Shown here piece after piece: positions 38,650-47,329 of a DNA stretch of 53,471 bases. Made by a program: the position numbers and the translations under genes. Under the pieces are notes generated by a model that saw nothing but the letters and a program-made list of their open reading frames with translations, was not told the DNA's origin and did not search any database. Position 1 is the stretch's first letter, and each line of letters starts with the position of its first letter. Source of the DNA: a virus; the IMG/VR virus record IMGVR_UViG_3300009169_000028, positions 1 to 53,471 of that record. One strand, 5' to 3'.

Positions 38650-39473
38650 TGTTGCGGTCGTGCATGTGTACGCAGGCGCAGTTGGAGTCTAGGATGTTCC
38701 AGGCGTGGGGAGCGCGCTTGGGGGAGCGGCCGCGACATTTGCACCGCAAGGTGTGGGAGTATTGCTACATCAGCCAGGCGCTCGACGAGCGGGGGTTGTT
38801 GGGGCCGGGGCGGCGAGGGTTGGGGTTTGCGGTGGGGCAGGAGCCGCTGCCGGCGATGTTCGTCAGCCTGGGCTGCAATGTCGTGGCGACGGATCTGGAC
38901 GCGACAGAAGCGGGCGCACAGGAGTGGGCGGCGCGGGGAATGCACGCCGATTCGTTGGAGTCGCTGAACGGCCGGGGGCTGTGCGAGCCGGCGCTGTTCC
39001 GGGAGCGGGCGAGTTTTCGTTGCCTGGATATGCGGGCGCTGCCGCCGGTGGCCGAGCTGGGCCGGTTCGATTTCATCTGGTCGGCGTGTGCGCTGGAGCA
39101 CCTAGGGACGCTGGAGCGTGGAGAGCACTTCATTTTCCAGTCACTCCGGTATCTGCGGCCGGGCGGGGTTGCGGTGCATACGACAGAGTACAACGTGGCG
39201 TCGAATACCTCGACGATCACGGCGGGGCAGAGCAATATCTTCCGGCGCCAGGACCTGGAGCGGATCGGGGCCGATCTGCGCTGGATGGGGTACGGGGTGG
39301 ACCTGGATTTTGCGGATGGGGATCGGCCCGGTGATGGGGTAGTGGATCCGTTTCCGTACACGGGTGAGGTGCATTTGAAGCTGCTGCTGGGCGGGTATGT
39401 GGCGACGTCGTTCGGGTTGATTATCGAAGCCCCTTCGACGAGCTCAGGGCGCGGGGATAAGGGGGGAGAGTGA
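38649..39473 (+). CDS. SAM-dependent methyltransferase
   Basis: A 274-residue class I methyltransferase: GLGFAVGQEPLPAMFVSLGC (motif I region), VVATDLDAT (acidic strand 2), FDFIWSACALEHLGTLERG (motif IV region) and LRPGGVAVHTTE. The motif I loop is atypical. Its C-terminal residues derive from a REP-like unit (39431). It is paired with a glycosyltransferase, so small-molecule or glycan methylation is more likely than DNA methylation. Confidence 0.75.
   Translation: MLRSCMCTQAQLESRMFQAWGARLGERPRHLHRKVWEYCYISQALDERGLLGPGRRGLGFAVGQEPLPAMFVSLGCNVVATDLDATEAGAQEWAARGMHADSLESLNGRGLCEPALFRERASFRCLDMRALPPVAELGRFDFIWSACALEHLGTLERGEHFIFQSLRYLRPGGVAVHTTEYNVASNTSTITAGQSNIFRRQDLERIGADLRWMGYGVDLDFADGDRPGDGVVDPFPYTGEVHLKLLLGGYVATSFGLIIEAPSTSSGRGDKGGE
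39431..39456 (+). repeat. REP-like unit (CCCTTCGACGAGCTCAGGGC)
   Basis: A palindromic interspersed unit forming the 3' end of the methyltransferase gene (translated APSTSSGRG). Confidence 0.7.
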
Positions 39474-40483
39474 CGAAGACGTTCATGGGGCATCAGATGC
39501 CGATGGATGGGTACGGCTACGGGACGATCAAGATCGCCGAGCAGCTCCGGCCGGCCGGGTGGGAGGTGATCGATATGTGCACGGCCCACGGCGCGTACGA
39601 TCTTGGGGATGGCCGGAGCTGGTGGTTGGATGGCCAGGTCGTAGCGCTGTGTATGCCGGACTGGCTGCCACGGATCGACGCGTCCGATGGGGTGATCGCG
39701 TACACGATGTTCGAGGCGACGAAGCTGCCGGCGGGCTGGGCAGCGGAGATCAACCGGTACGCCAGGGCGTTGATCGTGCCGTGCCAGTGGAATGTGGATG
39801 TGTTTCGGGAGAACGGGGTGACCGTGCCGATTCATGTGGCGAAGTGGGGGGTGGATGCGGAGGACTATCCCCTCTCACGCAAAGGCGCAAAGACGCAAAG
39901 GGGACCTTACACCTTCTTATGGAGCGGGACGCCCGATAGGCGGAAAGGGTACGATTTGGCGTACCGGTGTTTCTTCCAGGCGTTCGGGCATGATCCCGAT
40001 GTGCGGCTGGTGATGCACTTCCGGCGGCGGCCGCTGGGGTTGACGGGAGTGCGGGACCCGAACGTGAAGATCATCGAGGGGATGTTCGACCGGCCGGTGC
40101 TGCGCTCGATGCTGCGGCGGGCGGATGCGTATGTGTTTCCCTCGCGCGGCGAGGGGTGGGGATCGCCGCCACGCGAGGCGGCTGCGACCGGGCTGCCGGT
40201 GATCGCGACGAATTACGGCGGACTGGCAGATGAAATCGAGCACTGGGCGCTGCCGTTGCGGGTGGCGGGATTTTCGCCGGCGGATTATGGCTGCGCTGAG
40301 TGGGATGATCTCGGCGAGTGGGCGGAGCCGGATCCGGAGCATCTGATTGAGCTGATGCGCTGGTGCGTCGAACATCGGGACGAGGCGGCGGCCGGCGGGC
40401 GAGCGGCGGCCGAGTGGCTGCAGGCGAATGCCGGGTGGGAGCGGACGGCGCGGCGGGTGGCTGAGGTGGCGGCGGAGACCTGA
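39470..40483 (+). CDS. GT4-type glycosyltransferase
   Basis: A 337-residue glycosyltransferase (GT-B): FLWSGTPDRRKGYDLA (start of the C-terminal Rossmann fold), ADAYVFPSRGEGWGSPPREA and ATGLPVIATNYGGLADEI, the nucleotide-sugar binding EX7E-like region. A CGCAAAG array is inserted between the two domains (PLSRKGAKTQRGP). GTG start behind GGGGGGAG, overlapping the methyltransferase stop. It may glycosylate virion, DNA or host surface. Confidence 0.8.
   Translation: MTKTFMGHQMPMDGYGYGTIKIAEQLRPAGWEVIDMCTAHGAYDLGDGRSWWLDGQVVALCMPDWLPRIDASDGVIAYTMFEATKLPAGWAAEINRYARALIVPCQWNVDVFRENGVTVPIHVAKWGVDAEDYPLSRKGAKTQRGPYTFLWSGTPDRRKGYDLAYRCFFQAFGHDPDVRLVMHFRRRPLGLTGVRDPNVKIIEGMFDRPVLRSMLRRADAYVFPSRGEGWGSPPREAAATGLPVIATNYGGLADEIEHWALPLRVAGFSPADYGCAEWDDLGEWAEPDPEHLIELMRWCVEHRDEAAAGGRAAAEWLQANAGWERTARRVAEVAAET
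39878..39899 (+). repeat. CGCAAAG heptamer array (family C)
   Basis: CGCAAAGG, CGCAAAGA, CGCAAAGG in the glycosyltransferase gene, at a domain boundary and in frame. Confidence 0.75.
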
Positions 40484-40508
40484 CAGATTTGCGAAACCTG
40501 TCAGGTCT
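40476..40508 (+). repeat. Perfect 11-bp inverted repeat at glycosyltransferase stop
   Basis: AGACCTGACAG and CTGTCAGGTCT around an 11-nt loop; it contains the stop codon. Probably an interspersed hairpin element; no T-run follows. Confidence 0.7.
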
Positions 40509-40592
40509 GGCCCAGCGGCGGCGGCGATTGTGGGGAGCCTACGGCCCCCGGTCGCGGCGGTGCGCTGTGGGATGTGGGTGATGAGAGTAGGG

Positions 40593-40632
40593 CGAGAGAT
40601 TGCTTTGGCGCTGCGGCGCCTCGCAATGACAG
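40593..40632 (+). repeat. REP-like element (GATTGCTTTGGCG...CGCCTCGCAATGACAGG)
   Basis: Third intact copy of the family at 32580/33648, 20 bp before the tail tube gene. Confidence 0.7.
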
Positions 40633-40651
40633 GACGATAGGAGATAGGGAG

Positions 40652-41188
40652 ATGGGTGAGATTGCGATGGCAGGGTACGGGCAGTATCCGTTCGGGATCC
40701 GGCAGATCATCATCGTCAACAGCGGCGGCACGAGCTACACGGCGCTGCCGGCGGCGCAGACGTTGAAATTCGGTGAGCGGATCGTGAGCGAGGAGCTGCA
40801 GGGCAACGATCAGGTCAGCGCCCTGGTGGCGATGACCGACGCGGTGGAGTGGGAGCTGGAGCACGGCGGGATCTCGCTGGAGGCGTATGCGCTGATGACC
40901 GGGCGCACCGTCACCGAGAGCGGGACGACGCCTTCCCAGATCAACACGCTGGCGGCCAGGGCCGGCGCCAATATGCCGTATTTCAAGATCTACGGCAAGG
41001 CGCTCGGCGAGGGTCTCGACGACATCCATGTCAAGCTCCCGAAGTGCAAGATCACGGACACCATTGAAGGCGAGTTCGCCAACGGTGGGTTCTTCGTGAC
41101 GAAGTGCAAGGGGATCGCGCTGGACAACGGGTCGAACCTGTTCGAGTTCGTGCAGAACGAGACGGCGGCGGCATTGCCGACGACGTGA
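40652..41188 (+). CDS. Major tail tube protein
   Basis: A 178-residue protein: FGERIVSEELQGNDQVSALV, VEWELEHGGISLEAYALMTG and IEGEFANGGFFVTKCKGIAL are typical of tail tube proteins of the siphovirus type, and the tail chaperones follow directly. Confidence 0.75.
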   Translation: MGEIAMAGYGQYPFGIRQIIIVNSGGTSYTALPAAQTLKFGERIVSEELQGNDQVSALVAMTDAVEWELEHGGISLEAYALMTGRTVTESGTTPSQINTLAARAGANMPYFKIYGKALGEGLDDIHVKLPKCKITDTIEGEFANGGFFVTKCKGIALDNGSNLFEFVQNETAAALPTT

Positions 41189-41189
41189 G

Positions 41190-41236
41190 ACTGGGACACG
41201 GAGACACGGAGACACAGGGACGGGGCGACACGGGGA
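41190..41236 (+). repeat. Octamer repeat family B
   Basis: GACACGGA/GACACAGG/GACACGGG units in the gap between tail tube and tail chaperone. Confidence 0.7.
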
Positions 41237-41261
41237 TCCCCGTCCCTAACAGGAGGATTTG

Positions 41262-41720
41262 ATGACGGATAAGAGACTGGCGCTGGCTGCGTGGCGCGCG
41301 GGGCGGACGGAGGAGGTGGCGCTGCCGTCGGGGTTGACGGTGACGGCGCGGCGGATCACGTTGGAGGATGTGATCATGTCCGGGGATATTCCGAAGCCGC
41401 TGCTGGGGATGATCGATACGTTGCGTTCTGAGGGGTCCATCGATGTGTCGAACATCGAGCGCATAATGGAGTTCATGCCGCTGATCAATCACACGGTGCG
41501 AATGGCGATCGTCGAGCCGCCGATGGCGGACATGGCCGATGACGAGCACATGAGCATCGAGGAGCTGCCGGCGGGGGATCGGTTGGCGCTGTTCTCGTGG
41601 CTGGTGCAGCCGGCGGCAAAGATTGCCCCCTTTCGTCCGGAACCGGGAGGAACTGTGGCTGCTGCACCAAGTGGCGCAGACGTACAGCAGCCGGCCAAGC
41701 GCGATCCTGTGCCTCTCTGA
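41262..41720 (+). CDS. Tail assembly chaperone, upstream frame (gpG-like)
   Basis: A 152-residue protein behind AGGAGG. Core: VALPSGLTVTARRITLEDVI to ADDEHMSIEELPAGDRLALF; the last ~30 residues (after AAKIAP) are low-complexity. It lies between tube and tape measure. The overlapping second frame begins at a run of Cs, so the functional product is probably made partly by frameshifting. Confidence 0.7.
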   Translation: MTDKRLALAAWRAGRTEEVALPSGLTVTARRITLEDVIMSGDIPKPLLGMIDTLRSEGSIDVSNIERIMEFMPLINHTVRMAIVEPPMADMADDEHMSIEELPAGDRLALFSWLVQPAAKIAPFRPEPGGTVAAAPSGADVQQPAKRDPVPL

Positions 41721-41961
41721 TTCATGGCTGGCGTACGAGGTGGATGTGGCGGCGCTGCTGTTGGGGCGGCGGGTCGAGGCGCTGATAGCCGATGGGAAGA
41801 CGAGCGTGGCTGAGGCGCTGAGCAGACTGGAGCAGGAGTCAGGGGTCAGGGGACAGGGGTCAGGGGTCAGGGATCAGGGGGCGTGGGCGAATCAGAAGTG
41901 GCGAGATCCACGGCCGTATGTGTCGAAGAGGATGGAGATACCCGAAAGTGGGATCTGGTGA
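41623..41961 (+). CDS. Tail assembly chaperone, downstream frame (gpT-like)
   Basis: A 112-residue open frame that overlaps the first chaperone by 98 bp and has no good start of its own (TTG only). It contains RPSAILCLSDSWLAYEVDVA, the RPS-x5-D-x2-A pattern common in gpT-like domains, then a translated family-A repeat and a short tail. Most likely expressed as a gpG-T fusion. Confidence 0.65.
   Translation: MPPFVRNREELWLLHQVAQTYSSRPSAILCLSDSWLAYEVDVAALLLGRRVEALIADGKTSVAEALSRLEQESGVRGQGSGVRDQGAWANQKWRDPRPYVSKRMEIPESGIW
41625..41634 (+). promoter_or_regulatory. Putative +1 programmed frameshift site
   Basis: In the gpG-like frame the codons read GCC CCC TTT C. A +1 slip of the prolyl tRNA on CCC-T would enter the frame that encodes the gpT-like domain. 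Phages use both -1 and +1 sites between these two genes. Confidence 0.55.
41832..41880 (+). repeat. Heptamer repeat family A
   Basis: Seven units in the gpT-like frame, translated QESGVRGQGSGVRDQG. Confidence 0.75.
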
Positions 41962-41973
41962 CAAGCCTCTCCT

Positions 41974-41993
41974 CCGGGTAGAGCCATTATAGG
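41974..41993 (+). promoter_or_regulatory. Bipartite motif copy (CCGGGTA-N7-TATAGG)
   Basis: 14-bp offset kept, only 9 bp before the tape measure ATG; AGGAAG at its end also serves as the ribosome site. Confidence 0.7.
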
Positions 41994-42002
41994 AAGTGCT
42001 GG

Positions 42003-45000
42003 ATGGCGATCGAGCTAGGGTCGGCGGTCGGTAAAATCGAGATCGACAGCTCCGGTGTGACGGCTGGGATCGAGGCGGCTAAGAGGGGCCTGCAGGGCGC
42101 GCAGACGTCGCTGGCGTCCTTTGGCAGCTCGGCGAAGCAGGCGGGCGCGGGGCTGATGTCGATGGGCGCGCCGCTGGTGGCGTTCGGCGGGATCGCGGCG
42201 AAGGTGGCCGGCGATTTTGAGAGCCAGATGAACATCCTCTCCGTGGCGGCCCGAGGCGGGAGCACGAGCCTGGAGGACCTGCGCAACGTGGCGATCACGG
42301 CAGGCCAGGATGTACGACTGGTGGGGGTGAGCGCGGCGGATGTGGCCGGCGCCATGACCGGCTTCGCCAAAGCAGGACTCAACACGAACCAGATGCTCGG
42401 CGACATGCAGGGCTATCTCGCCGGGACGACGGAGATGGGCGGCGCGCTGAGGGCGGCGATTGATCTGGCCGCGGCCAGCGAGCTGGATCTGGGTCAGGCC
42501 TCTGACCTGGTGACGATCACCATGAACACGTTCGGGCTGAGCGCCGACCAGGTAGTGGGCGCGATGAGCAACTACGTGCAGGCGGCAGACGCCAGCGTGG
42601 CCAGCGTGAGTGATCTGCGGGATGCGATGATCAACATCGGGCCAACGGCCGCGTCGTTCGGTTTCAGCCTGGCGGATGTGAACACGGCGCTGGCGCTCCT
42701 CTCCACGCGCGGCATTCAGGGCGCAGAGGCCGGGACGGCGCTGAAGAGCATGCTGACCAACATCATGCGCGGGTCGAAGGAGAGCGAGCAGGCGCTCAAG
42801 GATCTGAATATCACGCTCTATGACGAGCAGGGCGCCATGCGGTCGCTGCCGGAGATCATCAGCCAACTCCAGTATGCGCTCAACGGGCTCACAGACGAGC
42901 AGCGGAACGCCTATATCCAGACGCTGGCCGGCACCTACGGCATGAAGGCGATGAACACGCTGCTGGCCGACGGCGAGGACGCCTGGAATAATATGGAGAG
43001 CTCGATTGCCGGTGCGGCGACGATGCAGCAGAGCGCGGCTGCGCAGACGAAGGGTTTCAATGCTGCGATGGAGAACCTGAAGTCGAGCATCGAGACGTTC
43101 ATGATTACGGCCGGGACGCCGCTGATCGAGAACGTGTTTACGCCACTGGTGAAGATCCTGACCGAGGTGATGGGCAAGCTGGCGAAGATGAACCCGAACT
43201 GGATCAAGTGGGCGGTGATCATCGGTGGGGTGATCACCGCGGTCGGCGGGTTCCTGATGATCGTGGGCCAGGCGGCGGCGGGGATCTCGGCCATCGCCGG
43301 GCTGGTCGGGCTGGCCGGGCCGCTCTTTGCTGGGTTGGGCGCGGCGGTGGCGGCTGCTGCGGCGGCGATCGGGGCGGCGCTGGCGCCGGTTCTGCTGATC
43401 GTGGCGGCCGTGGCGGCCGTGGCGGCGCTGTTGTACCTAGCCTGGAAGAATAACTTCCTGGGCATTCGTGATATTGTCGAGCAGCTTGGCTATGCGGTCG
43501 AAGCTGTTTTTGCATTCATCAAGGAATCGTTCGCAGCCATTGGTGCGTTTCTTCGAGGTGACATTTCTTTCGAACAACTTGTCGATAAGGTGAAGAGTGC
43601 CTTTGGAGATCTGCGAGACGCGCTTGATGAAATCCTGCCGAATATCAAAGCCACGATTGACAAACACTTCGGTCGCATACGTGATGCCGCCGGTAAAATC
43701 TGGGACAAGCTTATCGAATCGCTTGGCCCGCTTGGGCAATTCATCGATGGCATTCGTGTCGTTTTTGAAAACGTGTTTGGAGTAATCCAAGACGCTCTCG
43801 GCAGAATCGTCGAAACAATCGGCGCTTTTTGGAAGCTGATCACCGGCAAGCTCAGTTGGAAAGACTTCGTTGGCGAACTTGGCGGTATTTGGGACACGTT
43901 TGGCGACGTGATTGACGAGTCCTGGACAAACATCCTCGCCGTGATAACCCGTGCCTGGGAAGCGATCAAAGTCGTGATTCGCGCTGCAATCTCGGCAGTT
44001 GGCGGAATCATTTTGAATGGTATCGCTGAGTTCATCGCCCCGCTCGTGGGTGGAATGGACAACGCCAAGCGGATCGTGACTGAGGCGTGGGAGAATATCA
44101 AGACGTTCCTGGCTGGGGTGTGGGAGACGATCTCGACCTCGGCGGCAGCAGCGTGGGAGGCATTGAAGGGGATCATCCAGACGGCCATCGAGGCGCTGCG
44201 GACGGTGATCGCCGTGGTGCTGGCCGGGATCTCCGGCGATTGGGGCACGGCCTGGGAGGCGCTGAAGAGTGGCGTCGGCCGGGTGTTCGGGGAGATCGCC
44301 GAGACGGTGGGCCGGGTGGCGGAGACGATCCGCACGGGGCTGGCGGGTAAGTGGGAGAGCATCCGGGCCGGGGCGGCGGAGAAATGGGAGGCGGTCCGGG
44401 CGGGGGCTTCCGAGAAGTGGGAGTCGGTCTGGACGACGATCTCCGGCGTGGTCGGGCGGATCCGTGATTTCGTGGTGACGACCCTCGGCGAGCTGGTGAC
44501 GGCGGCGGCTGGCCTGTTCGGGAAGGTGTTGGATGCGATCGCCGGCAGGGGCGCGGGCGAGGGGGCCGGCGGCGCCGGGTTGGGCGGGCTGTTGAACGTG
44601 GAGCAACTCAGGCTCACGATTACGCAGGTGGTGACGGCGCTGCAGGGGATGCAGGCGCAGATCGGGTTGATCTGGGCGGGGATCCAGCTTAGCACGACGA
44701 CGGCGTGGACGGCGATCCAACTTTTCTTCACGACCTGGCTGCTGACGCAGCAACTCGCTTTCATGCTCTGGCTGCAGAATCTACAGCTCATGTTTGCTTT
44801 GGCTTGGGCGACGATGCTGGCGAATACGCTGGCGCAGTGGGAGGCGATGCGGGCCGGAGCGGTGGCCGCGGCCCAGGCGCTCTATGACCAGGTGACCGTT
44901 ATCCTGAATCAGTTGGTGAGCGACGCTTACGACGCCGGGGTGGCGTTCGGCGAGCAGGTGGCGGAAGGCATCTATGATTCGATTGGTGCGGCGGTCGCGG

Positions 45001-45368
45001 CAGCGCAAGCACTGGCGAATGCGGTGAACGCGGTGCTTCCGCACTCGGATGCGGAAGAGGGGCCGCTGAGCCACCTGACGGCTTCGGGGCGGTCGATCCC
45101 AGAGACGCTGGCGAAGGGAATGCTGGCGGGCGCGGGTGTGCTGATGCAAGCGATGAATGGGATGCTGGCCAAGCCGATGTTACCAGCGCCGGCATTTGCT
45201 GCAGCGGCTCCGTATCCGGCCTCCGCCAGCCCGGCAGCGGGCAATGGGCGCGGCCAGACGCAGGCGCAGGCAATCAATGTGACGATCAACAATCCGGTGG
45301 GGGAGCCAGTGGAGACGAGCATCGTGCGGCAGTTGCGGAATTTGCAGTATGTCGGGGTGCTGAGTTGA
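42003..45368 (+). CDS. Tail tape measure protein
   Basis: A 1121-residue protein, implying a tail of ordinary siphovirus length. The N-terminal half is the TP901-type tape measure core (FESQMNILSVAARGG; AAIDLAAASELDLGQASDLV; LSTRGIQGAEAGTALKSMLT). A hydrophobic block (WAVIIGGVITAVGGFLMIVG and a following Ala-rich segment, about 400-480) may enter the membrane during ejection. Residues about 479-685 are encoded by clearly less GC-rich DNA than the rest. Repeated W-E-x-I/L units follow. Confidence 0.9.
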   Translation: MAIELGSAVGKIEIDSSGVTAGIEAAKRGLQGAQTSLASFGSSAKQAGAGLMSMGAPLVAFGGIAAKVAGDFESQMNILSVAARGGSTSLEDLRNVAITAGQDVRLVGVSAADVAGAMTGFAKAGLNTNQMLGDMQGYLAGTTEMGGALRAAIDLAAASELDLGQASDLVTITMNTFGLSADQVVGAMSNYVQAADASVASVSDLRDAMINIGPTAASFGFSLADVNTALALLSTRGIQGAEAGTALKSMLTNIMRGSKESEQALKDLNITLYDEQGAMRSLPEIISQLQYALNGLTDEQRNAYIQTLAGTYGMKAMNTLLADGEDAWNNMESSIAGAATMQQSAAAQTKGFNAAMENLKSSIETFMITAGTPLIENVFTPLVKILTEVMGKLAKMNPNWIKWAVIIGGVITAVGGFLMIVGQAAAGISAIAGLVGLAGPLFAGLGAAVAAAAAAIGAALAPVLLIVAAVAAVAALLYLAWKNNFLGIRDIVEQLGYAVEAVFAFIKESFAAIGAFLRGDISFEQLVDKVKSAFGDLRDALDEILPNIKATIDKHFGRIRDAAGKIWDKLIESLGPLGQFIDGIRVVFENVFGVIQDALGRIVETIGAFWKLITGKLSWKDFVGELGGIWDTFGDVIDESWTNILAVITRAWEAIKVVIRAAISAVGGIILNGIAEFIAPLVGGMDNAKRIVTEAWENIKTFLAGVWETISTSAAAAWEALKGIIQTAIEALRTVIAVVLAGISGDWGTAWEALKSGVGRVFGEIAETVGRVAETIRTGLAGKWESIRAGAAEKWEAVRAGASEKWESVWTTISGVVGRIRDFVVTTLGELVTAAAGLFGKVLDAIAGRGAGEGAGGAGLGGLLNVEQLRLTITQVVTALQGMQAQIGLIWAGIQLSTTTAWTAIQLFFTTWLLTQQLAFMLWLQNLQLMFALAWATMLANTLAQWEAMRAGAVAAAQALYDQVTVILNQLVSDAYDAGVAFGEQVAEGIYDSIGAAVAAAQALANAVNAVLPHSDAEEGPLSHLTASGRSIPETLAKGMLAGAGVLMQAMNGMLAKPMLPAPAFAAAAPYPASASPAAGNGRGQTQAQAINVTINNPVGEPVETSIVRQLRNLQYVGVLS

Positions 45369-45370
45369 GG

Positions 45371-45409
45371 GCGGGACGCGGGGACACGGCGACACGGGGA
45401 CACGGGGAT
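45371..45409 (+). repeat. Octamer repeat family B
   Basis: GACACGGC, GACACGGG, GACACGGG units after the tape measure gene. Confidence 0.7.
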
Positions 45410-45410
45410 T

Positions 45411-45430
45411 CCGGGTACGCACATTATAGG
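45411..45430 (+). promoter_or_regulatory. Bipartite motif copy (CCGGGTA-N7-TATAGG)
   Basis: Ends 5 bp before the ATG of the Dit-like gene; TATAGGAG doubles as the ribosome site. If TATAGG were a -10 box, the transcript would be leaderless. Confidence 0.7.
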
Positions 45431-45435
45431 AGCTG

Positions 45436-46227
45436 ATGGTGGCGCAGGCGTGGGAGTATGACGGGATCGATCTGACCCAGACGGGGTATAACGTGCGGTT
45501 GCTGGGGGCGCCGTTCGTCACGCCGGCGCGGCGCGGGGATAACGTGGTAATTCCAGGTAAGCCTGGGCGCTTTTACGTGTCGAAGCAGATCGATCAGCGG
45601 GTGCAAACGCTGGCGATGTGGGCGATCGACGAGCCAGTGGGGGGCGGAACGGAGTCCGAGGCGAACATGCTGGCTAACCTGGACGTGCTGCGGGGCTTGT
45701 TCGCCAGGGCTGGCCAGCACACACTGAAGCAGCAGTTCGGCTCGGCAGTGCGGACGGCGACGGTCGAGGTGGTAAACCAGGTGACGTTCGAGCCGAAGGT
45801 GGGGAACCTGGCGTATGTGTTCATGGTGGACTTCCTGATGGCCGATCCGCTGTGGTATGCGGAGTCGAAGACGACGGTCGGTCCGACGACGATCACAATG
45901 GCGTCGCAGAATATCACGGTGACGAACGCGGGGACGTATCAGAGCGAGAAGGCGATTTTCACGCTGGCGGGGCCGTTGAGCAATCCGAAGCTGACGATCG
46001 GCAGCGTCTGGGTGCAGTATACGGGAGCGATCGCCAGCGGGCAGAGCCTGGTGTTGACGTGCGAGACGTGGACGGCGCTGAAAGCCGGAGTGGATGTCAG
46101 TGGGGACATCACACACGAAGGGGCGCTGAGCTGGCTGCTGATCCCAGTCGGGGCGAATACGATGAATGTGGCAACGGGGACGACGGGCGGGAGCGTGAAG
46201 GTGGAGTTCTACGCGCCCTACGTGTGA
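45436..46227 (+). CDS. Distal tail (Dit)-like protein
   Basis: A 263-residue protein: NVRLLGAPFVTPARRGDNVV, GKPGRFYVSKQIDQRVQTLA and FMVDFLMADPLWYAE match the N-terminal belt domain of phage tail (Sipho_tail) proteins; the C-terminal part is beta-rich. It links the tube tip to the baseplate. Confidence 0.75.
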   Translation: MVAQAWEYDGIDLTQTGYNVRLLGAPFVTPARRGDNVVIPGKPGRFYVSKQIDQRVQTLAMWAIDEPVGGGTESEANMLANLDVLRGLFARAGQHTLKQQFGSAVRTATVEVVNQVTFEPKVGNLAYVFMVDFLMADPLWYAESKTTVGPTTITMASQNITVTNAGTYQSEKAIFTLAGPLSNPKLTIGSVWVQYTGAIASGQSLVLTCETWTALKAGVDVSGDITHEGALSWLLIPVGANTMNVATGTTGGSVKVEFYAPYV

Positions 46228-46258
46228 CACGGAGACGCGAGGACACGGAGACGCGGGG
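46228..46258 (+). repeat. Octamer repeat family B
   Basis: GACACGGA, GACGCGAG, GACACGGA, GACGCGGG units; the last ones provide GGGGAGAG, the ribosome site of the next gene. Confidence 0.65.
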
Positions 46259-46268
46259 AGAGCGGATC

Positions 46269-47327
46269 ATGGCTAGATTGCTGACGGCGGGGTTTGAGAC
46301 GGGGTCGATCCAGGAGCTGAACGGCGCGACATATGGGGCCGTGGCCGTTAGCGCGGCTGGGGTTCGGACGGGGACATATAGCCTGAATTTGCCGGGTGGA
46401 TCGCTGCTGGGGGCGACGACCTACCAGGGGCATGTGTTTGACGCAACTGTGACCGAATTTTTCTTTCGCATCGCCTGGGAACTGGACGCGAGCGGGATAG
46501 CCGGGTATCCCTATGTGCAATTTGTGGACGAAAACGGTTCACCGCAACTGACGCTGCGCTTCAATGGTCCGACCCAGTCGTTTCGGCTCTATCGCGGCGG
46601 GATTGATTACAACACCCCAGGCAACAACGTGCTGCTGGCATCCGGAAACATTGTGCTGCGCGCAGGCATTTTGTATCTACTGGAAGGTACGGCCATTATC
46701 GACGATGCATCCGGGACGTTCCTGCTGAAAATCAATGCGGTGACTGACATCTCGTATAGCGGAGATACTAAAGCGACAGCGACGGCTGGGGTGCGCAGTC
46801 TGATGTTCCTCGGTCCGTGGGGCGGTGGCAATCTGTACATCGACGATATTGCATTCAACGACACGAGCGGATCGTTCGAGAACAGCTATCCTGGACTGGG
46901 CGGGATTTTCTTCTTGAAGGCCAACGGGGCGGGAGCGACGCAGGAATGGACGCCCAGTGCGCTTTTGGCTCACCATACGCTGGTAGATGATGTGCCGGCG
47001 AACACGACAGACTGGGTGCAGGGGGAGAATGCCGGGGATCTCGAGCTGTTTGACATCGAGGATACGCCAGACTATGTGACGGCGATCAATGTGGTGCAGC
47101 CGGCGTTCCAGGCAGCGGTGGCGGTGAGTGGGAGCAACGAGATCCGGGATGTGGTGTCGGATGGAACGGAGTATTCGGGCGATACGACCCACACGGTCAT
47201 TTCGATCGCACCGAGTTACGTGCTGTATCTGGGGAAGACGTACTACGAGCAGCCGGATGGGGTGAGCGGGGCGTTCGATGCGACGGCGTTGGATGCGCTG
47301 CAAATGGGGTTTGAGATTCCGGCGTGA
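46269..47327 (+). CDS. Tail tip protein, lectin-like
   Basis: A 352-residue protein. The first ~200 residues look like a concanavalin-like jelly roll (FETGSIQELNGATYGAVAVS; YIDDIAFNDTSG), possibly glycan binding. The second part (FFLKANGAGATQEWTPS; DVPANTTDWVQGENAGDLEL) occurs in tail-fibre-associated proteins. Confidence 0.6.
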   Translation: MARLLTAGFETGSIQELNGATYGAVAVSAAGVRTGTYSLNLPGGSLLGATTYQGHVFDATVTEFFFRIAWELDASGIAGYPYVQFVDENGSPQLTLRFNGPTQSFRLYRGGIDYNTPGNNVLLASGNIVLRAGILYLLEGTAIIDDASGTFLLKINAVTDISYSGDTKATATAGVRSLMFLGPWGGGNLYIDDIAFNDTSGSFENSYPGLGGIFFLKANGAGATQEWTPSALLAHHTLVDDVPANTTDWVQGENAGDLELFDIEDTPDYVTAINVVQPAFQAAVAVSGSNEIRDVVSDGTEYSGDTTHTVISIAPSYVLYLGKTYYEQPDGVSGAFDATALDALQMGFEIPA

Positions 47328-47329
47328 CG

